Source of the DNA: Metapseudomonas sp043392685
GTDB lineage: Bacteria > Pseudomonadota > Gammaproteobacteria > Pseudomonadales > Pseudomonadaceae
Strand: one strand, 5' to 3'
Length of the DNA: 64,000 bases
Assembly: GCA_043392685.1 (NCBI GenBank)
Contig: JBHZGM010000014.1
Position 1 is the first letter of the stretch; every line of letters starts with the position of its first letter. The notes under the pieces are model-generated. The model was not told where the DNA came from. It saw only the letters and a list, made by a program, of their open reading frames with translations, and made no database searches. Position numbers and translations under genes: made by a program. Positions 34,640 to 44,310 of the stretch are shown piece after piece.

Positions 34640-34663
34640 CGCTGTGTAGTGAACTATATAGCG
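34640..34663 (-). promoter_or_regulatory. ModE-type molybdate operator (mod box) upstream of modB
   Basis: Read on the minus strand: CGCTATATA, six bases (GTTCAC), then TACACAGCG. The two half-sites are inverted copies (CGCT-A/G-T-A/G-TA). This matches the architecture of the ModE operators known upstream of modABC (CGNTATA-N-TAxxNCG type). It ends 24 bp before the modB ATG, where a bound repressor would cover the promoter. Confidence 0.7.
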
Positions 34664-34754
34664 AAGCCCGACGACCGGCCAGAATCAGGACGTCGCCCCC
34701 GGTGCAGGAAGCCGGAACGATCGCCGCGCCCCGGCTTCACCCCGGCCTTGAACG

Positions 34755-35147
34755 TCAGTCGTTGCGCGAGGGGGACAGCAGTTCGATCTTGTAACCGTCG
34801 GGGTCTTCCACAAAGGCCAGGATACTGGTGCCATGCTTCATCGGCCCCGGCTCGCGGGTGATCTTGCCACCGCGGGCACGGATGTCTTCGCAGGCCTTGT
34901 AGACATCGTCCACTTCCAGGGCAATGTGGCCGTAGGCGTTGCCCAGATCGTACTTGTCCACACCCCAGTTGTAGGTCAGCTCGATCACACTGTTGTGGGC
35001 CTCGTCGCCGTAGCCGACGAATGCGAGGGTGAACTGGCCGTCCGGGTAGTCCTTGCGGCGCAGCAGGGTCATGCCCAGCACTTCGGTGTAGAAGGCGATG
35101 GATTTGTCCAGGTCGCCAACTCGCAGCATGGTATGCAGCAGTCTCAT
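34755..35147 (-). CDS. gloA: Lactoylglutathione lyase (glyoxalase I)
   Basis: 130 residues, the usual length of the short nickel-type enzymes. Metal ligands are all in place: His5 (MRLLH), Glu56 (NSVIELTYN), His74 (AYGHIAL) and Glu122 (YKIELL). Converts the methylglyoxal-glutathione hemithioacetal to S-lactoylglutathione in the cytoplasm. Sits between the mod genes and argG. Confidence 0.95.
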   Translation of the reverse strand: MRLLHTMLRVGDLDKSIAFYTEVLGMTLLRRKDYPDGQFTLAFVGYGDEAHNSVIELTYNWGVDKYDLGNAYGHIALEVDDVYKACEDIRARGGKITREPGPMKHGTSILAFVEDPDGYKIELLSPSRND

Positions 35148-35173
35148 CAGGTTTTTCCTCTTCTAGAAAAGCA

Positions 35174-35198
35174 GAACCCCGGCTCGTGGCCGGGGTTC
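35174..35198 (-). terminator. Hairpin terminator after argG
   Basis: Stem GAACCCCGGC / GCCGGGGTTC with a short loop, followed on the minus strand by a T-rich run (TGCTTTTC). It lies just downstream of the argG stop. Confidence 0.7.
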
Positions 35199-35221
35199 GT
35201 CTGGCACAGGCGTTCAGCTTA

Positions 35222-36439
<1,218 letters not shown>

Positions 36440-36568
36440 GCCATCAACTCCACGGGGGTTGTACGAAAAACCCGTGATTCTACTGACCCTGGCGGCCAAA
36501 TTACAGTGTCGCGACAGCTTATGACGACGAGGCGACAGTTTCTGTCAGCCGCGCGACGAACGGCGGGA

Positions 36569-37567
36569 TCACGACCCGGTTCGCGGCGAGGGATTGGCAG
36601 CAGCGCCCTGGACACCAGGCCCGCTGGCCGGTGCGGCCGGCGCCTCCGCCGGAGCCGGGGCTGGCGCTGCATCCGGCGCGGCGGCAGGCGCTTCCACGGG
36701 CAGGTCGACGCGGGACAGCTGCACAGTGGCGCGACGGTTCTTCGCCCGGTTGGCCGGGCTGTTGTTCGGCGCCAACGGGTAACGCTCACCATGGAAACGC
36801 ATGACCATCTGTGCTTCGGGGAAGCCATTGGCCTTGAAGTAGTCGAACACCGCCAGGGCGCGGCGGCGCGACAGGTCGCGGTTGGTCAGACGGTTGCCGC
36901 TGTTGTCGGAGTGACCGTCGATTTCGATGTGATTGACGCTGGGATCGGCCTTGATGAAGTCGAGCATGATTTCCAGCTTCGCCCGCGCCATCTCGTCGAG
37001 CTCCATGCCACCGCCCGGAAAGCCGACCTGCACATGCTTGACCTGGTCGAAGTTCACCGGCAGCAGCTTGGCGGTGCAGGCCAGGTAATCCTCGTAGGCC
37101 TGGCTGAACTTCACCGGCAGCAGGCGCACCTCCATGACATCGCCGCCCTGCAGGGTGCGGTGACGAACCAGCGGGCTGCGCCCTTCCAGCAGGCCGGTGA
37201 GCAGACGCCCGGCCTGCTGCTGGGAACTGTTGAACGGCACTTCACCGCCGCCGACGCTGACCACACCGAGGTTGATGTCTCCCCTCCCCGGTTGCCAAGG
37301 CGCCGCCGCCGCCAGCAGCGTCGCCGAGCCGGCGCCCATCCAGCGCTCGCGCGCCTGCAGGCGGAAGGTGGCCTGCTCGCCGGCGCGGCGCACGAATTCC
37401 CCCGCACCGAAACCGGTGATGGGCTGCGACAGGCGGCATTCGAACTTGTCCCCCTCGACTTTCCACTCCACCTTCTCCAGGCGCGTCTGGAAAGTAATGG
37501 CCATGGCCGGCAGGCTGGCGAACAAGCTCAGGAAGACGAGATAGCGCTGGCGCACGGCGGGCTCCAC
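36569..37567 (-). CDS. motY: OmpA-family flagellar motor protein MotY
   Basis: 332 residues: signal peptide (YLVFLSLFASLPAMA), an N-terminal MotY-type beta domain (ITFQTRLEKVEWKVEGDKFE), a C-terminal OmpA-like peptidoglycan-binding domain (IEIDGHSDNSGNRLTNRDLS, SRRRALAVFDYF) and an unusual Ala/Pro-rich tail (APAAAPDAAPAPAPAEAPA). In Pseudomonas MotY helps position the stator complex. Start read as GTG at 37567; AGGAA lies upstream. The position between argG and pyrC is the conserved Pseudomonas one. The tail may be disordered and is likely to vary between species. Confidence 0.88.
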   Translation of the reverse strand: MEPAVRQRYLVFLSLFASLPAMAITFQTRLEKVEWKVEGDKFECRLSQPITGFGAGEFVRRAGEQATFRLQARERWMGAGSATLLAAAAPWQPGRGDINLGVVSVGGGEVPFNSSQQQAGRLLTGLLEGRSPLVRHRTLQGGDVMEVRLLPVKFSQAYEDYLACTAKLLPVNFDQVKHVQVGFPGGGMELDEMARAKLEIMLDFIKADPSVNHIEIDGHSDNSGNRLTNRDLSRRRALAVFDYFKANGFPEAQMVMRFHGERYPLAPNNSPANRAKNRRATVQLSRVDLPVEAPAAAPDAAPAPAPAEAPAAPASGPGVQGAAANPSPRTGS

Positions 37568-37722
37568 GGGGAATTGCGGCGTTCCTGCTGGATATCGGTG
37601 CCAGGCGGAAAAACTTGAGCACGGATTTGCCTGCGAGGCTGCCGCCGGCTCCTGCCCTGCGTGCCCCGGAAGGGCTTTTCCGGTAGCATGGCGGCCCAGT
37701 TCTGCCCGCCTGGAAACCCCTC

Positions 37723-38769
37723 ATGTCCGACCGTTTGACCCTCCTGCGTCCCGACGACTGGCACATCCATCTGCGCGATGGTGCCGTGCTGGCCCATACC
37801 GTCGCCGATGCCGCCCGCACCTTCGGCCGCGCCATCATCATGCCCAACCTGGTGCCCCCGGTGCGCAATGCCGAAGAAGCCGACGCCTATCGCCAGCGCA
37901 TCCTCGCTGCCCGTCCGGCCGGCAGCCGCTTCGAGCCGCTGATGGTGCTCTACCTCACCGATCGCACCACCGCGGAAGACATCCGCGCGGCCAAGGCTTC
38001 CGGCTTCGTCCACGCCGCCAAGCTCTACCCGGCCGGCGCCACCACCAACTCGGACTCCGGCGTCACCAGCATCGACAAGATCTTCCCGACCCTCGAAGCC
38101 ATGGCCGAAGTGGGCATGCTGCTGCTGGTCCACGGTGAAGTGACCCGTGGCGAGATCGACGTGTTCGACCGCGAGAAGGTGTTCATCGACGAGCACCTGT
38201 CCCGCGTGGTCCAGCGCTTCCCGACCCTGAAGCTGGTGTTCGAGCACATCACCACCGGCGATGCGGTGCAGTTCGTGCAGTCGGCCCCGGCCAACGTCGG
38301 CGCCACCATCACCGCCCATCACCTGCTGTACAACCGCAACCACATGCTGGTCGGCGGCATTCGCCCACACTTCTATTGCCTGCCGATCCTCAAGCGCAAC
38401 GTGCACCAGGAAGCCCTGCTGGACGCCGCCACCAGCGGTAGCGCCAAGTTCTTCCTCGGCACCGACTCGGCGCCCCACGCCAAGCACGCCAAGGAAGCCG
38501 CCTGCGGCTGCGCCGGCTGCTACAGCGCCTATGCGGCCATCGAGCTGTACGCCGAAGCCTTCGAACAGCGCAATGCACTGGACAAGCTCGAGGCCTTCGC
38601 CAGCTGCAACGGGCCGGACTTCTACGGTCTGCCGCGCAACACCGACCGCATCACCCTGGTGCGCGAGGAATGGACCGCCCCGGCCACCCTGCCGCTGGGC
38701 GAGCAGGCCGTAGTACCGCTGCGCGCCGGCGAGAAACTGCGCTGGCGTCTGCTGGAGGAGCAAGCGTGA
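37723..38769 (+). CDS. pyrC: Dihydroorotase (class II)
   Basis: 348 residues. Zinc site HIH in DDWHIHLRDGAVL, carboxylated lysine in HAAKLYPAGATTNS, further His ligands in LLVHGEVTR and FEHITTGDAV, and the catalytic Asp in LGTDSAPHAK. Cyclises carbamoyl-aspartate to dihydroorotate in pyrimidine synthesis. The stop overlaps the GTG start of rnt (GTGA at 38766-38769), indicating coupled translation. Confidence 0.96.
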   Translation: MSDRLTLLRPDDWHIHLRDGAVLAHTVADAARTFGRAIIMPNLVPPVRNAEEADAYRQRILAARPAGSRFEPLMVLYLTDRTTAEDIRAAKASGFVHAAKLYPAGATTNSDSGVTSIDKIFPTLEAMAEVGMLLLVHGEVTRGEIDVFDREKVFIDEHLSRVVQRFPTLKLVFEHITTGDAVQFVQSAPANVGATITAHHLLYNRNHMLVGGIRPHFYCLPILKRNVHQEALLDAATSGSAKFFLGTDSAPHAKHAKEAACGCAGCYSAYAAIELYAEAFEQRNALDKLEAFASCNGPDFYGLPRNTDRITLVREEWTAPATLPLGEQAVVPLRAGEKLRWRLLEEQA

Positions 38770-39440
38770 GCGAAGACCTTTACGACGACGAACTGGACGG
38801 CAGCCTGCCGTCCGGCCCGCGCCACCCGATGGCGGCGCGCTTCCGTGGCTACCTGCCGGTCGTGGTGGACGTGGAAACCGGCGGATTCAACGCCGCCACC
38901 GACGCCCTGCTGGAAATCGCGGCGACCACCGTCGCCATGGATGAACAGGGCTTCCTCTATCCGGACCACACTCACTTCTTCCGCATCGAGCCGTTCGAAG
39001 GCGCCAACATCGAACAGGCTGCGCTGGAGTTCACCGGGATCAAGCTGGACCACCCGCTGCGCATGGCGGTGAGCGAGGAACACGCGCTGACGGAAATCTT
39101 CCGCGGCCTGCGCAAGTCGATCAAAGCCAACGGCTGCAAACGCGCCATCCTGGTCGGCCACAACGCCAGCTTCGACCTCGGCTTCCTCAATGCCGCGGTG
39201 AACCGGACCGGCATCAAGCGCAATCCCTTCCACCCCTTCTCCAGCTTCGACACCGCGACGCTTGCCGGCCTCGCCTACGGCCAGACCGTACTGGCCAAGG
39301 CCTGCCAGGCCGCCGGCATCGACTTCGACGGCCGCGAAGCACACTCGGCGCGTTACGACACCGAGAAGACCGCCGAGCTGTTCTGCGGCATCGTCAACCG
39401 CTGGAAGGAGATGGGCGGCTGGATCGACGACGAGGAATGA
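38766..39440 (+). CDS. rnt: Ribonuclease T
   Basis: 224 residues starting at GTG 38766, immediately overlapping pyrC. DEDDh exonuclease motifs: VVVDVETGGFN (Asp, Glu), LVGHNASFDLGFL (Asp) and HSARYDTEKTAELF (His, Asp). Trims 3' ends of tRNAs and other stable RNAs. The GTG start yields SEDLYDDELDGSLPSGPRHP, which matches Pseudomonas RNase T; an upstream ATG at 38670 in the same frame lies within pyrC and is rejected. Confidence 0.95.
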   Translation: MSEDLYDDELDGSLPSGPRHPMAARFRGYLPVVVDVETGGFNAATDALLEIAATTVAMDEQGFLYPDHTHFFRIEPFEGANIEQAALEFTGIKLDHPLRMAVSEEHALTEIFRGLRKSIKANGCKRAILVGHNASFDLGFLNAAVNRTGIKRNPFHPFSSFDTATLAGLAYGQTVLAKACQAAGIDFDGREAHSARYDTEKTAELFCGIVNRWKEMGGWIDDEE

Positions 39441-39470
39441 CCTCGAACGTCACTCGCAGGAGCCAGACAC

Positions 39471-39502
39471 AAAAAAGCCCCGGCAATCGCCGGGGCTTTT
39501 TT
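39471..39502. terminator. Rho-independent terminator after rnt
   Basis: AAAAAAGCCCCGGC, four-base loop, GCCGGGGCTTTTTT: a strong symmetrical stem with T-runs in both directions. It ends pyrC-rnt and could stop read-through from the convergent peroxiredoxin gene. Confidence 0.92.
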
Positions 39503-39526
39503 GTGCCTGGGGGCCGTAGCCTGAGT

Positions 39527-39648
39527 CACGATCTCGCGAGCTAGAGAAGAGCAAGGCGAAAATGGCCGAGGACGCGGAGTTTACGAGCTGTAAATGAGCA
39601 GCCCGAGGCCATTTTCAACGCAGCTATTCCGACGCGCAGCAGATCGTG
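39527..39648. repeat. Nested palindromic intergenic element
   Basis: 122 bp built from concentric inverted repeats: outer CACGATCT/AGATCGTG (39527-39534, 39641-39648), middle GAAAATGGCC/GGCCATTTTC (39558-39567, 39607-39616), inner GTTTAC/GTAAAT (39579-39584, 39590-39595). It lies between the rnt terminator and the 3' end of the convergent peroxiredoxin gene. No open frame of note. I associate the inner GCGGAGTTTAC...GTAAATGAGCA pattern with a dispersed Pseudomonas repeat, from memory. Confidence 0.65.
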
Positions 39649-39657
39649 GCCAGGCTC

Positions 39658-40260
39658 TTACAGGCTGGAAGCGTTTTCAGCCAGGTACTTGGCAACACCT
39701 TCCGGAGAAGCGGTCATGCCCTTGTCACCCTTCTTCCAGTTGGCCGGGCAGACTTCGCCGTGCTCTTCGGTGAACTGCAGGGCGTCAACCAGACGCAGCA
39801 GCTCGTCCATGTTACGGCCCAGCGGCAGGTCGTTGACGATCTGGGAACGCACGATGCCGTTCTTGTCGATCAGGAAGGCGCCACGGTAAGCCACGCCACC
39901 TTCGGACTCGACGTCGTAGGCCTTGGCGATTTCGTGCTTCATGTCGGCAGCCAGGGTGTACTTGACCGGGCCGATGCCGCCCTTGTCCACCGGGGTGTTA
40001 CGCCAGGCGTTGTGGGTGAAGTGGGAGTCGATGGACACGCCGATCACTTCCACGCCGCGAGCCTGGAACTCGGGGATGCGGTGGTCCAGGGCGATCAGCT
40101 CGGACGGGCAAACGAAAGTGAAGTCCAGCGGGTAGAAGAACACCAGGCCGTATTTGCCCTTGATGGCTTCGGACAGGGTGAAGCTGTCAACGATTTCGCC
40201 ATTGCCCAGAACGGCGGCGACGGTGAAGTCCGGAGCCTGCTTGCCTACGAGAACGCTCAT
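39658..40260 (-). CDS. Typical 2-Cys peroxiredoxin (AhpC/TSA family)
   Basis: 200-residue thiol peroxidase reducing hydrogen peroxide and organic hydroperoxides. Peroxidatic Cys51 in FTFVCPSE and resolving Cys171 in HGEVCPANW; a GGIG motif around residue 95 resembles that of over-oxidation-sensitive peroxiredoxins, though the C-terminal YF motif is absent. Cytoplasmic. Next to the iron-storage genes bfd and bfrB, in a conserved order. Confidence 0.94.
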   Translation of the reverse strand: MSVLVGKQAPDFTVAAVLGNGEIVDSFTLSEAIKGKYGLVFFYPLDFTFVCPSELIALDHRIPEFQARGVEVIGVSIDSHFTHNAWRNTPVDKGGIGPVKYTLAADMKHEIAKAYDVESEGGVAYRGAFLIDKNGIVRSQIVNDLPLGRNMDELLRLVDALQFTEEHGEVCPANWKKGDKGMTASPEGVAKYLAENASSL

Positions 40261-40478
40261 TCCATGTCTCCTGAGTTGTCATGAGTAATCAGTGGGGCCG
40301 GGGTCACAGCCTGGCCGACCAATGTGGCGGCGCCATGACACCCGCTTCCAAAAGGACGGGCAATAATACACTCGGTAGGGAGCCCCGCCCACCGCTTTCG
40401 ACTAGCGGGTCAATGTCGGCGGATGGCCATCCGCGAGCGCGGAAAGGCCTCTGGTCCGGGGGTTTCAGGCATATCTTT

Positions 40479-40504
40479 GACAATCATTCTCATTACTATT
40501 AGTA
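40479..40504 (+). promoter_or_regulatory. Candidate Fur box upstream of bfd
   Basis: GACAATCATTCTCATTACT at 40479-40497 agrees with the 19-bp Fur consensus at 13 positions by my count, and AT-hexamer-like repeats (CATTCT, CATTAC, TATTAG) extend to about 40504. It lies about 40 bp before the bfd start. Iron-responsive repression of bfd is expected from P. aeruginosa. Confidence 0.65.
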
Positions 40505-40543
40505 TCCCCTGCATCCCATCACTCACCTGAGTCCCAAGTCGCC

Positions 40544-40762
40544 ATGTACGTCTGTCTCTGTCTAGGTGTCACTGACGGTCAAATTCGCGAAGCCATCTAC
40601 GAAGGCTGCTGCAGCTATCGCGAAGTACGCAATGCCTTGGAAGTAGGCACCCAGTGCGGCAAGTGCGCGTGCCTGGCCAAGCAGGTGGTCAAGGAGACTC
40701 TCGCCGAGGTACAGAGCAGCCAAGCAGCCCTCGCCTACCCCGCGGCCTACGCCGTCGCCTGA
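40544..40762 (+). CDS. bfd: Bacterioferritin-associated ferredoxin
   Basis: 72 residues. Four [2Fe-2S] ligands: Cys4 and Cys6 (MYVCLC), Cys38 and Cys41 (QCGKC). Binds BfrB and reduces its stored ferric iron so that it can be mobilised under iron starvation. The C-terminal tail (QAALAYPAAYAVA) is Ala/Tyr-rich. Preceded by a Fur-like box and followed by a terminator, so a single-gene transcript separate from bfrB is likely. Confidence 0.96.
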   Translation: MYVCLCLGVTDGQIREAIYEGCCSYREVRNALEVGTQCGKCACLAKQVVKETLAEVQSSQAALAYPAAYAVA

Positions 40763-40779
40763 CCATTCGGCGGAAAGAC

Positions 40780-40811
40780 AAAAAACCGGACCTCGGCGTC
40801 CGGTTTTTTTG
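40780..40811. terminator. Rho-independent terminator after bfd
   Basis: AAAAAACCGGA, eight-base loop, TCCGGTTTTTTT, 18 nt after the bfd stop. Strong stem with T-run. Confidence 0.9.
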
Positions 40812-40961
40812 TGCCTGTTTTTCAACTATTTAGAGTTCAAATGTAGAAGTTAAACATTCTTATTAATATTCAAATTCATTTTGAATTCAACAACTTAGAT
40901 TTGACACACCAAGTTGCGAAGGTCAAAATTCAAAAATCTCCCACCTACGGCAGGACTCCAC

Positions 40962-41432
40962 ATGAAAGGCGACAAGAAAGTCATTCAGCATCTCAACAAG
41001 ATCCTTGGCAACGAACTTGTTGCGATCAACCAGTACTTCCTGCACGCCCGCATGTATGAAGATTGGGGCCTGAAGAAACTGGGGGATCACGAATACCACG
41101 AGTCCATCGACGAGATGAAGCATGCGGACAAGCTGGTCAAGCGCATCCTCTTCCTCGAAGGCCTCCCCAATCTGCAGGACCTTGGCAAGCTGATGATTGG
41201 CGAGAACACCAAGGAAATGCTTTCCAGCGACCTGAAGCTGGAGCTGCAAGCGGTGCCGGACCTGAAAGCCGCCATTGCCTACTGCGAAAGCGTGGGCGAC
41301 TACGGCAGCCGCGAACTGCTGGAAGAGATCCTCGAATCCGAGGAAGAACACATCGACTGGCTGGAAACCCAACTGGGCCTGATCGAGAAGGTTGGCCTGG
41401 AAAACTACCTGCAGTCGCAAATGGACGAATAA
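40962..41432 (+). CDS. bfrB: Bacterioferritin BfrB
   Basis: 156-residue, 24-mer-forming iron-storage protein. Ferroxidase ligands Glu18, Glu51, His54, Glu94, Glu127 and His130 are all present, and the haem ligand is Met52 (SIDEMKHADK). ATG at 40962 preceded by AGGA; the frame is open from 40914 but those residues are in the AT-rich leader. Upstream 40812-40961 is unusually AT-rich with a TTCAAATTCATTTTGAATT palindrome, likely promoter or regulatory DNA. Bfd, encoded just upstream, is its electron donor. Confidence 0.97.
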   Translation: MKGDKKVIQHLNKILGNELVAINQYFLHARMYEDWGLKKLGDHEYHESIDEMKHADKLVKRILFLEGLPNLQDLGKLMIGENTKEMLSSDLKLELQAVPDLKAAIAYCESVGDYGSRELLEEILESEEEHIDWLETQLGLIEKVGLENYLQSQMDE

Positions 41433-41449
41433 TCCAGCGCGATAGAAAG

Positions 41450-41476
41450 AGCCCCGCAACTGCGGGGCTTTTTATT
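41450..41476. terminator. Rho-independent terminator after bfrB
   Basis: GCCCCGCA, three-base loop, TGCGGGGC, then TTTTTATTTT, about 15 nt after the bfrB stop. Confidence 0.9.
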
Positions 41477-41640
41477 TTCCATTGCAATAACGAAAAACGG
41501 AAATATTTCCAATTGGTAAATAGCGACAGGAAATAAAACAGAACTTTCCGACATAAACTTCCACCAGCTTTCCGTGCACCGACTTCGCCGATAGGCACAA
41601 GACTGATTTGCGTTCCCCAGCGGTTTCCGCATTCCCATGA

Positions 41641-41668
41641 AAAAGCCCCGAACTTGGCGGGGCTTTTT
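41641..41668. terminator. Terminator shared by the grxD (minus) side
   Basis: AAAAGCCCCG, eight-base loop, CGGGGCTTTTT, 14 nt from the grxD stop on the minus strand; the stem is flanked by A and T runs. The 164 nt between this and the bfrB terminator hold no gene and no clear motif. Confidence 0.8.
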
Positions 41669-41682
41669 CATTGAATGACGGA

Positions 41683-42009
41683 TCAGGCGCTGGCCTTGCT
41701 CACGGCATCCTTGACCAGGGTCTGCAGCTCACCCTTCTCGAACATCTCGGTCATGATGTCGCTGCCGCCAACCAGTTCACCGCCTACCCAGAGCTGCGGG
41801 AAAGTCGGCCAGTTGGCGTACTTCGGCAGGTTGGCGCGGATTTCCGGGTTCTGCAGGATGTCCACGTAGGCGAACTTTTCGCCACAAGCCATGAGGACCT
41901 GCGCGGCGCGAGCCGAGAAGCCGCACTGCGGAGCGTTCGGCGAGCCTTTCATGTACAGCAGGACAGTGTTGTTGGCGATCTGCTCTTTGATGGTTTCGAT
42001 GATATCCAT
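41683..42009 (-). CDS. grxD: Monothiol glutaredoxin (Grx4 family)
   Basis: 108 residues with the monothiol CGFS site, Cys29 in APQCGFSARA, and the glutathione-binding WPTFPQLWV and GGSDIM segments. Grx4-type proteins bind and transfer [2Fe-2S] clusters with glutathione. Start at ATG 42009 (MDIIETIKEQ); the frame is open to 42060 but the extra residues are not family-like. Iron-cluster role fits its place beside bfd and bfrB. Confidence 0.95.
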   Translation of the reverse strand: MDIIETIKEQIANNTVLLYMKGSPNAPQCGFSARAAQVLMACGEKFAYVDILQNPEIRANLPKYANWPTFPQLWVGGELVGGSDIMTEMFEKGELQTLVKDAVSKASA

Positions 42010-42102
42010 TGGGCACCTCGGCTGAACTTTCCGACTGGCGAGTCGGCAGGATGGCGGCATTGTAACGGAAAGCCGAGCGGTGCGCTCGGACTCTCCATGC
42101 CT

Positions 42103-44211
42103 TCAGGCGGCCACCACTTCCACGGGAACGCCATTGAGCGCCGCATTGCCGGAAACCGCGTCCAGATGGCGCTCGTCGGTGAGGTCGTTGACACTGGCGC
42201 CGGGCTGCTCGCTGGCGATGCCCATGCGAACCCCGGGGCGGGAATGACCCCAGCCGTGGGGCAGGCTGACCACGCCGGGCATCATCTCGTCGCTGGCAAC
42301 CACCTCCACTTCGATCGCACCCACCCGCGAGCGCACCCTGACCCGCTGGCCATCCACCAGAGCGCGCGCCTCCAGGTCGTTCGGGTGCATCAGCAACTGA
42401 TGGCGCGGCTTGCCCTTCACCAGACGGTGGTAGTTGTGCATCCAGGAGTTGTTGCTGCGTACGTGACGGCGGCCGATCAGCACCAATTGCCCCTCCCGGG
42501 GTACGGTCTGCGCCGCAAAACGATCGAGGTCGCCCAGCAGGATCGCGGGGGCGGCCTCCACCTTGCCGCTGGTCGTCTTCAGGCGTCCGGCCAGGTTGGG
42601 TTTCAGCGCGCCCAGATCGATGCCGTGGGGATGTTCACGCAGGCGCGCCAGCGACAGTTTGTGCTCGGAGCGGTCGCCATAAGGGCCGGCGCGCAGGCCA
42701 AGGTCGATCATCTGTTCCGGTGCCAGGCTGGGCTTGAGCTCGATACCGGTTCGCGCGGCAAAAGCCCTGGCCAGGCCGACGAAGATTTCCCAGTCGTGTT
42801 TCGCCCCAGCGGGCGGGGTCAGCACGGCCTCGTTGAAACGGGTGACATTGCGCACGGCGAAGAGGTTGAAGGTAGTGTCGTAGTGCTCGTGTTCCAGCGG
42901 CGCGGTGGGCGGCAGGATCAGGTCGGCGTAACGGGTCGTCTCGTTGATGTAGAGGTCGATACTGAGCATGAACTCCAGGCCGTCCAGTGCCTGTTCCAGT
43001 TGGCGGCCGTTGGGCGTGGACAGCACCGGGTTGCCGGCGACCGTTACCAGCGCCCTCACCTGCCCCTCGCCGGGCGTGAGCATTTCTTCGGCCAGGGCCG
43101 CCACCGGCAGCTCGCCGCCGTACTCAGGGAGACCAGATACACGGCTCTGCCAGCGGTTGAAATGCCCGCCGGAGGTGGCGGACACCAGGTCCACCGCCGG
43201 CTCGGTGCAGAGCGCGCCGCCGACCCGATCGAGGTTGCCGGTGACCAGGTTGATGAGCTGGATCAGCCATTGGCAGAGGCTACCGAAGGCCTGGGTGGAA
43301 ACGCCCATGCGGCCATAGCAGACTGCACTCTCGGCCGCAGCGAAATCCCGTGCCAGCTGGCGAATCTGTTGCGCCGGGATGCCGCAGCGCTGGCTCATCG
43401 CTTCCGGGGTGAAATCGGCGATGGCCGCCCGGACCTGCTCCAGCCCCTCCACCTGGAGGTGGGTGGCGCGCCCCAGACCTTCTTCGAACAAGGTATTGAG
43501 CAGGCCGAGCAGCAGCGCGGCGTCCTGCCCCGGACGCACGAACAGGTGCTGGTCCGCCATGGCCGCGGTTTCGCTGCGTCGCGGGTCCACGACCACCAGC
43601 TTGCCGCCCCGCTCCTGCAGGGCCTTCAGGCGTTTTTCCACATCCGGCACGGTCATGATGCTGCCGTTGGAGGCCAGCGGGTTACCGCCGAGGATCAGCA
43701 TGAAGCCGGTGTGGTCGATGTCGGGGATCGGGATCAGCAGGCCATGGCCGTACATCTGCTGGCTGATCAGGTGATGGGGCAGCTGGTCAACCGAAGTAGC
43801 GGAGAAGCGCCCGCGGGTCTTGAGCAGGCCGAGGAAGTAGTTGCTGTGGGTCATCAACCCATAGTTGTGCACGCTCGGGTTGCCCTGATACACGGCCACC
43901 GCGTTGTTGCCATGGCGCGCCTGGATATCGGCCAGGCGCTCGGCAACCAGGGCGAAGGCTTCATCCCATTCGATGGGTAGCCATTCATTGCCGGCACGAC
44001 GCATTGGCTGGCGAATGCGGTCGGGGTCGTTCTGGATGTCCTGCAGGGCCACGGCCTTGGGACAGATATGGCCGCGACTGAAGTTGTCCTGCGCGTCGCC
44101 CTTGATGGAAAGGATGCGGCGACTGCCGTCTTCCTGGTCTTCGGTCTCGATGGTCAGGCCGCAGATGGCCTCGCAGAGATGGCACGCACGGTGATGGAGG
44201 GTCTTGGTCAT
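42103..44211 (-). CDS. Molybdopterin-dependent oxidoreductase (DMSO reductase superfamily)
   Basis: 702 residues. N-terminal [4Fe-4S] motif CHLCEAICG (Cys10, Cys13, Cys17) with a fourth Cys in GHICPKAVA (about residue 50). Molybdopterin-binding segments follow, including LILGGNPLASNGSIMTVPD, VVDPRRSETA and LPPTAPLEHEHYDTTFN, then the C-terminal molybdopterin dinucleotide-binding domain (RHVRSNNSWMHNYHRLVKGK). No TAT leader, so cytoplasmic. The residue at the usual metal-ligand site is not the common Cys; the region reads SATSVDQLPHHL, so Ser or Asp may serve. Substrate unknown. A molybdenum enzyme near modBC fits, though the link is only proximity. Confidence 0.86.
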   Translation of the reverse strand: MTKTLHHRACHLCEAICGLTIETEDQEDGSRRILSIKGDAQDNFSRGHICPKAVALQDIQNDPDRIRQPMRRAGNEWLPIEWDEAFALVAERLADIQARHGNNAVAVYQGNPSVHNYGLMTHSNYFLGLLKTRGRFSATSVDQLPHHLISQQMYGHGLLIPIPDIDHTGFMLILGGNPLASNGSIMTVPDVEKRLKALQERGGKLVVVDPRRSETAAMADQHLFVRPGQDAALLLGLLNTLFEEGLGRATHLQVEGLEQVRAAIADFTPEAMSQRCGIPAQQIRQLARDFAAAESAVCYGRMGVSTQAFGSLCQWLIQLINLVTGNLDRVGGALCTEPAVDLVSATSGGHFNRWQSRVSGLPEYGGELPVAALAEEMLTPGEGQVRALVTVAGNPVLSTPNGRQLEQALDGLEFMLSIDLYINETTRYADLILPPTAPLEHEHYDTTFNLFAVRNVTRFNEAVLTPPAGAKHDWEIFVGLARAFAARTGIELKPSLAPEQMIDLGLRAGPYGDRSEHKLSLARLREHPHGIDLGALKPNLAGRLKTTSGKVEAAPAILLGDLDRFAAQTVPREGQLVLIGRRHVRSNNSWMHNYHRLVKGKPRHQLLMHPNDLEARALVDGQRVRVRSRVGAIEVEVVASDEMMPGVVSLPHGWGHSRPGVRMGIASEQPGASVNDLTDERHLDAVSGNAALNGVPVEVVAA

Positions 44212-44310
44212 GGCCTGGCCTCATGTTCTTGTTCGAGACGACCAGTTGGGTCGCCAAGAGAAGACTATGGAGCCAGTCTGGCCGATCGGCCAGCAGCGTC
44301 AGCGCCATGA

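Noticed and set aside
41671..43980. 769-codon plus-strand frame opposite grxD and the molybdoenzyme
   Set aside because: Antisense shadow; the minus-strand frames have clear family motifs.
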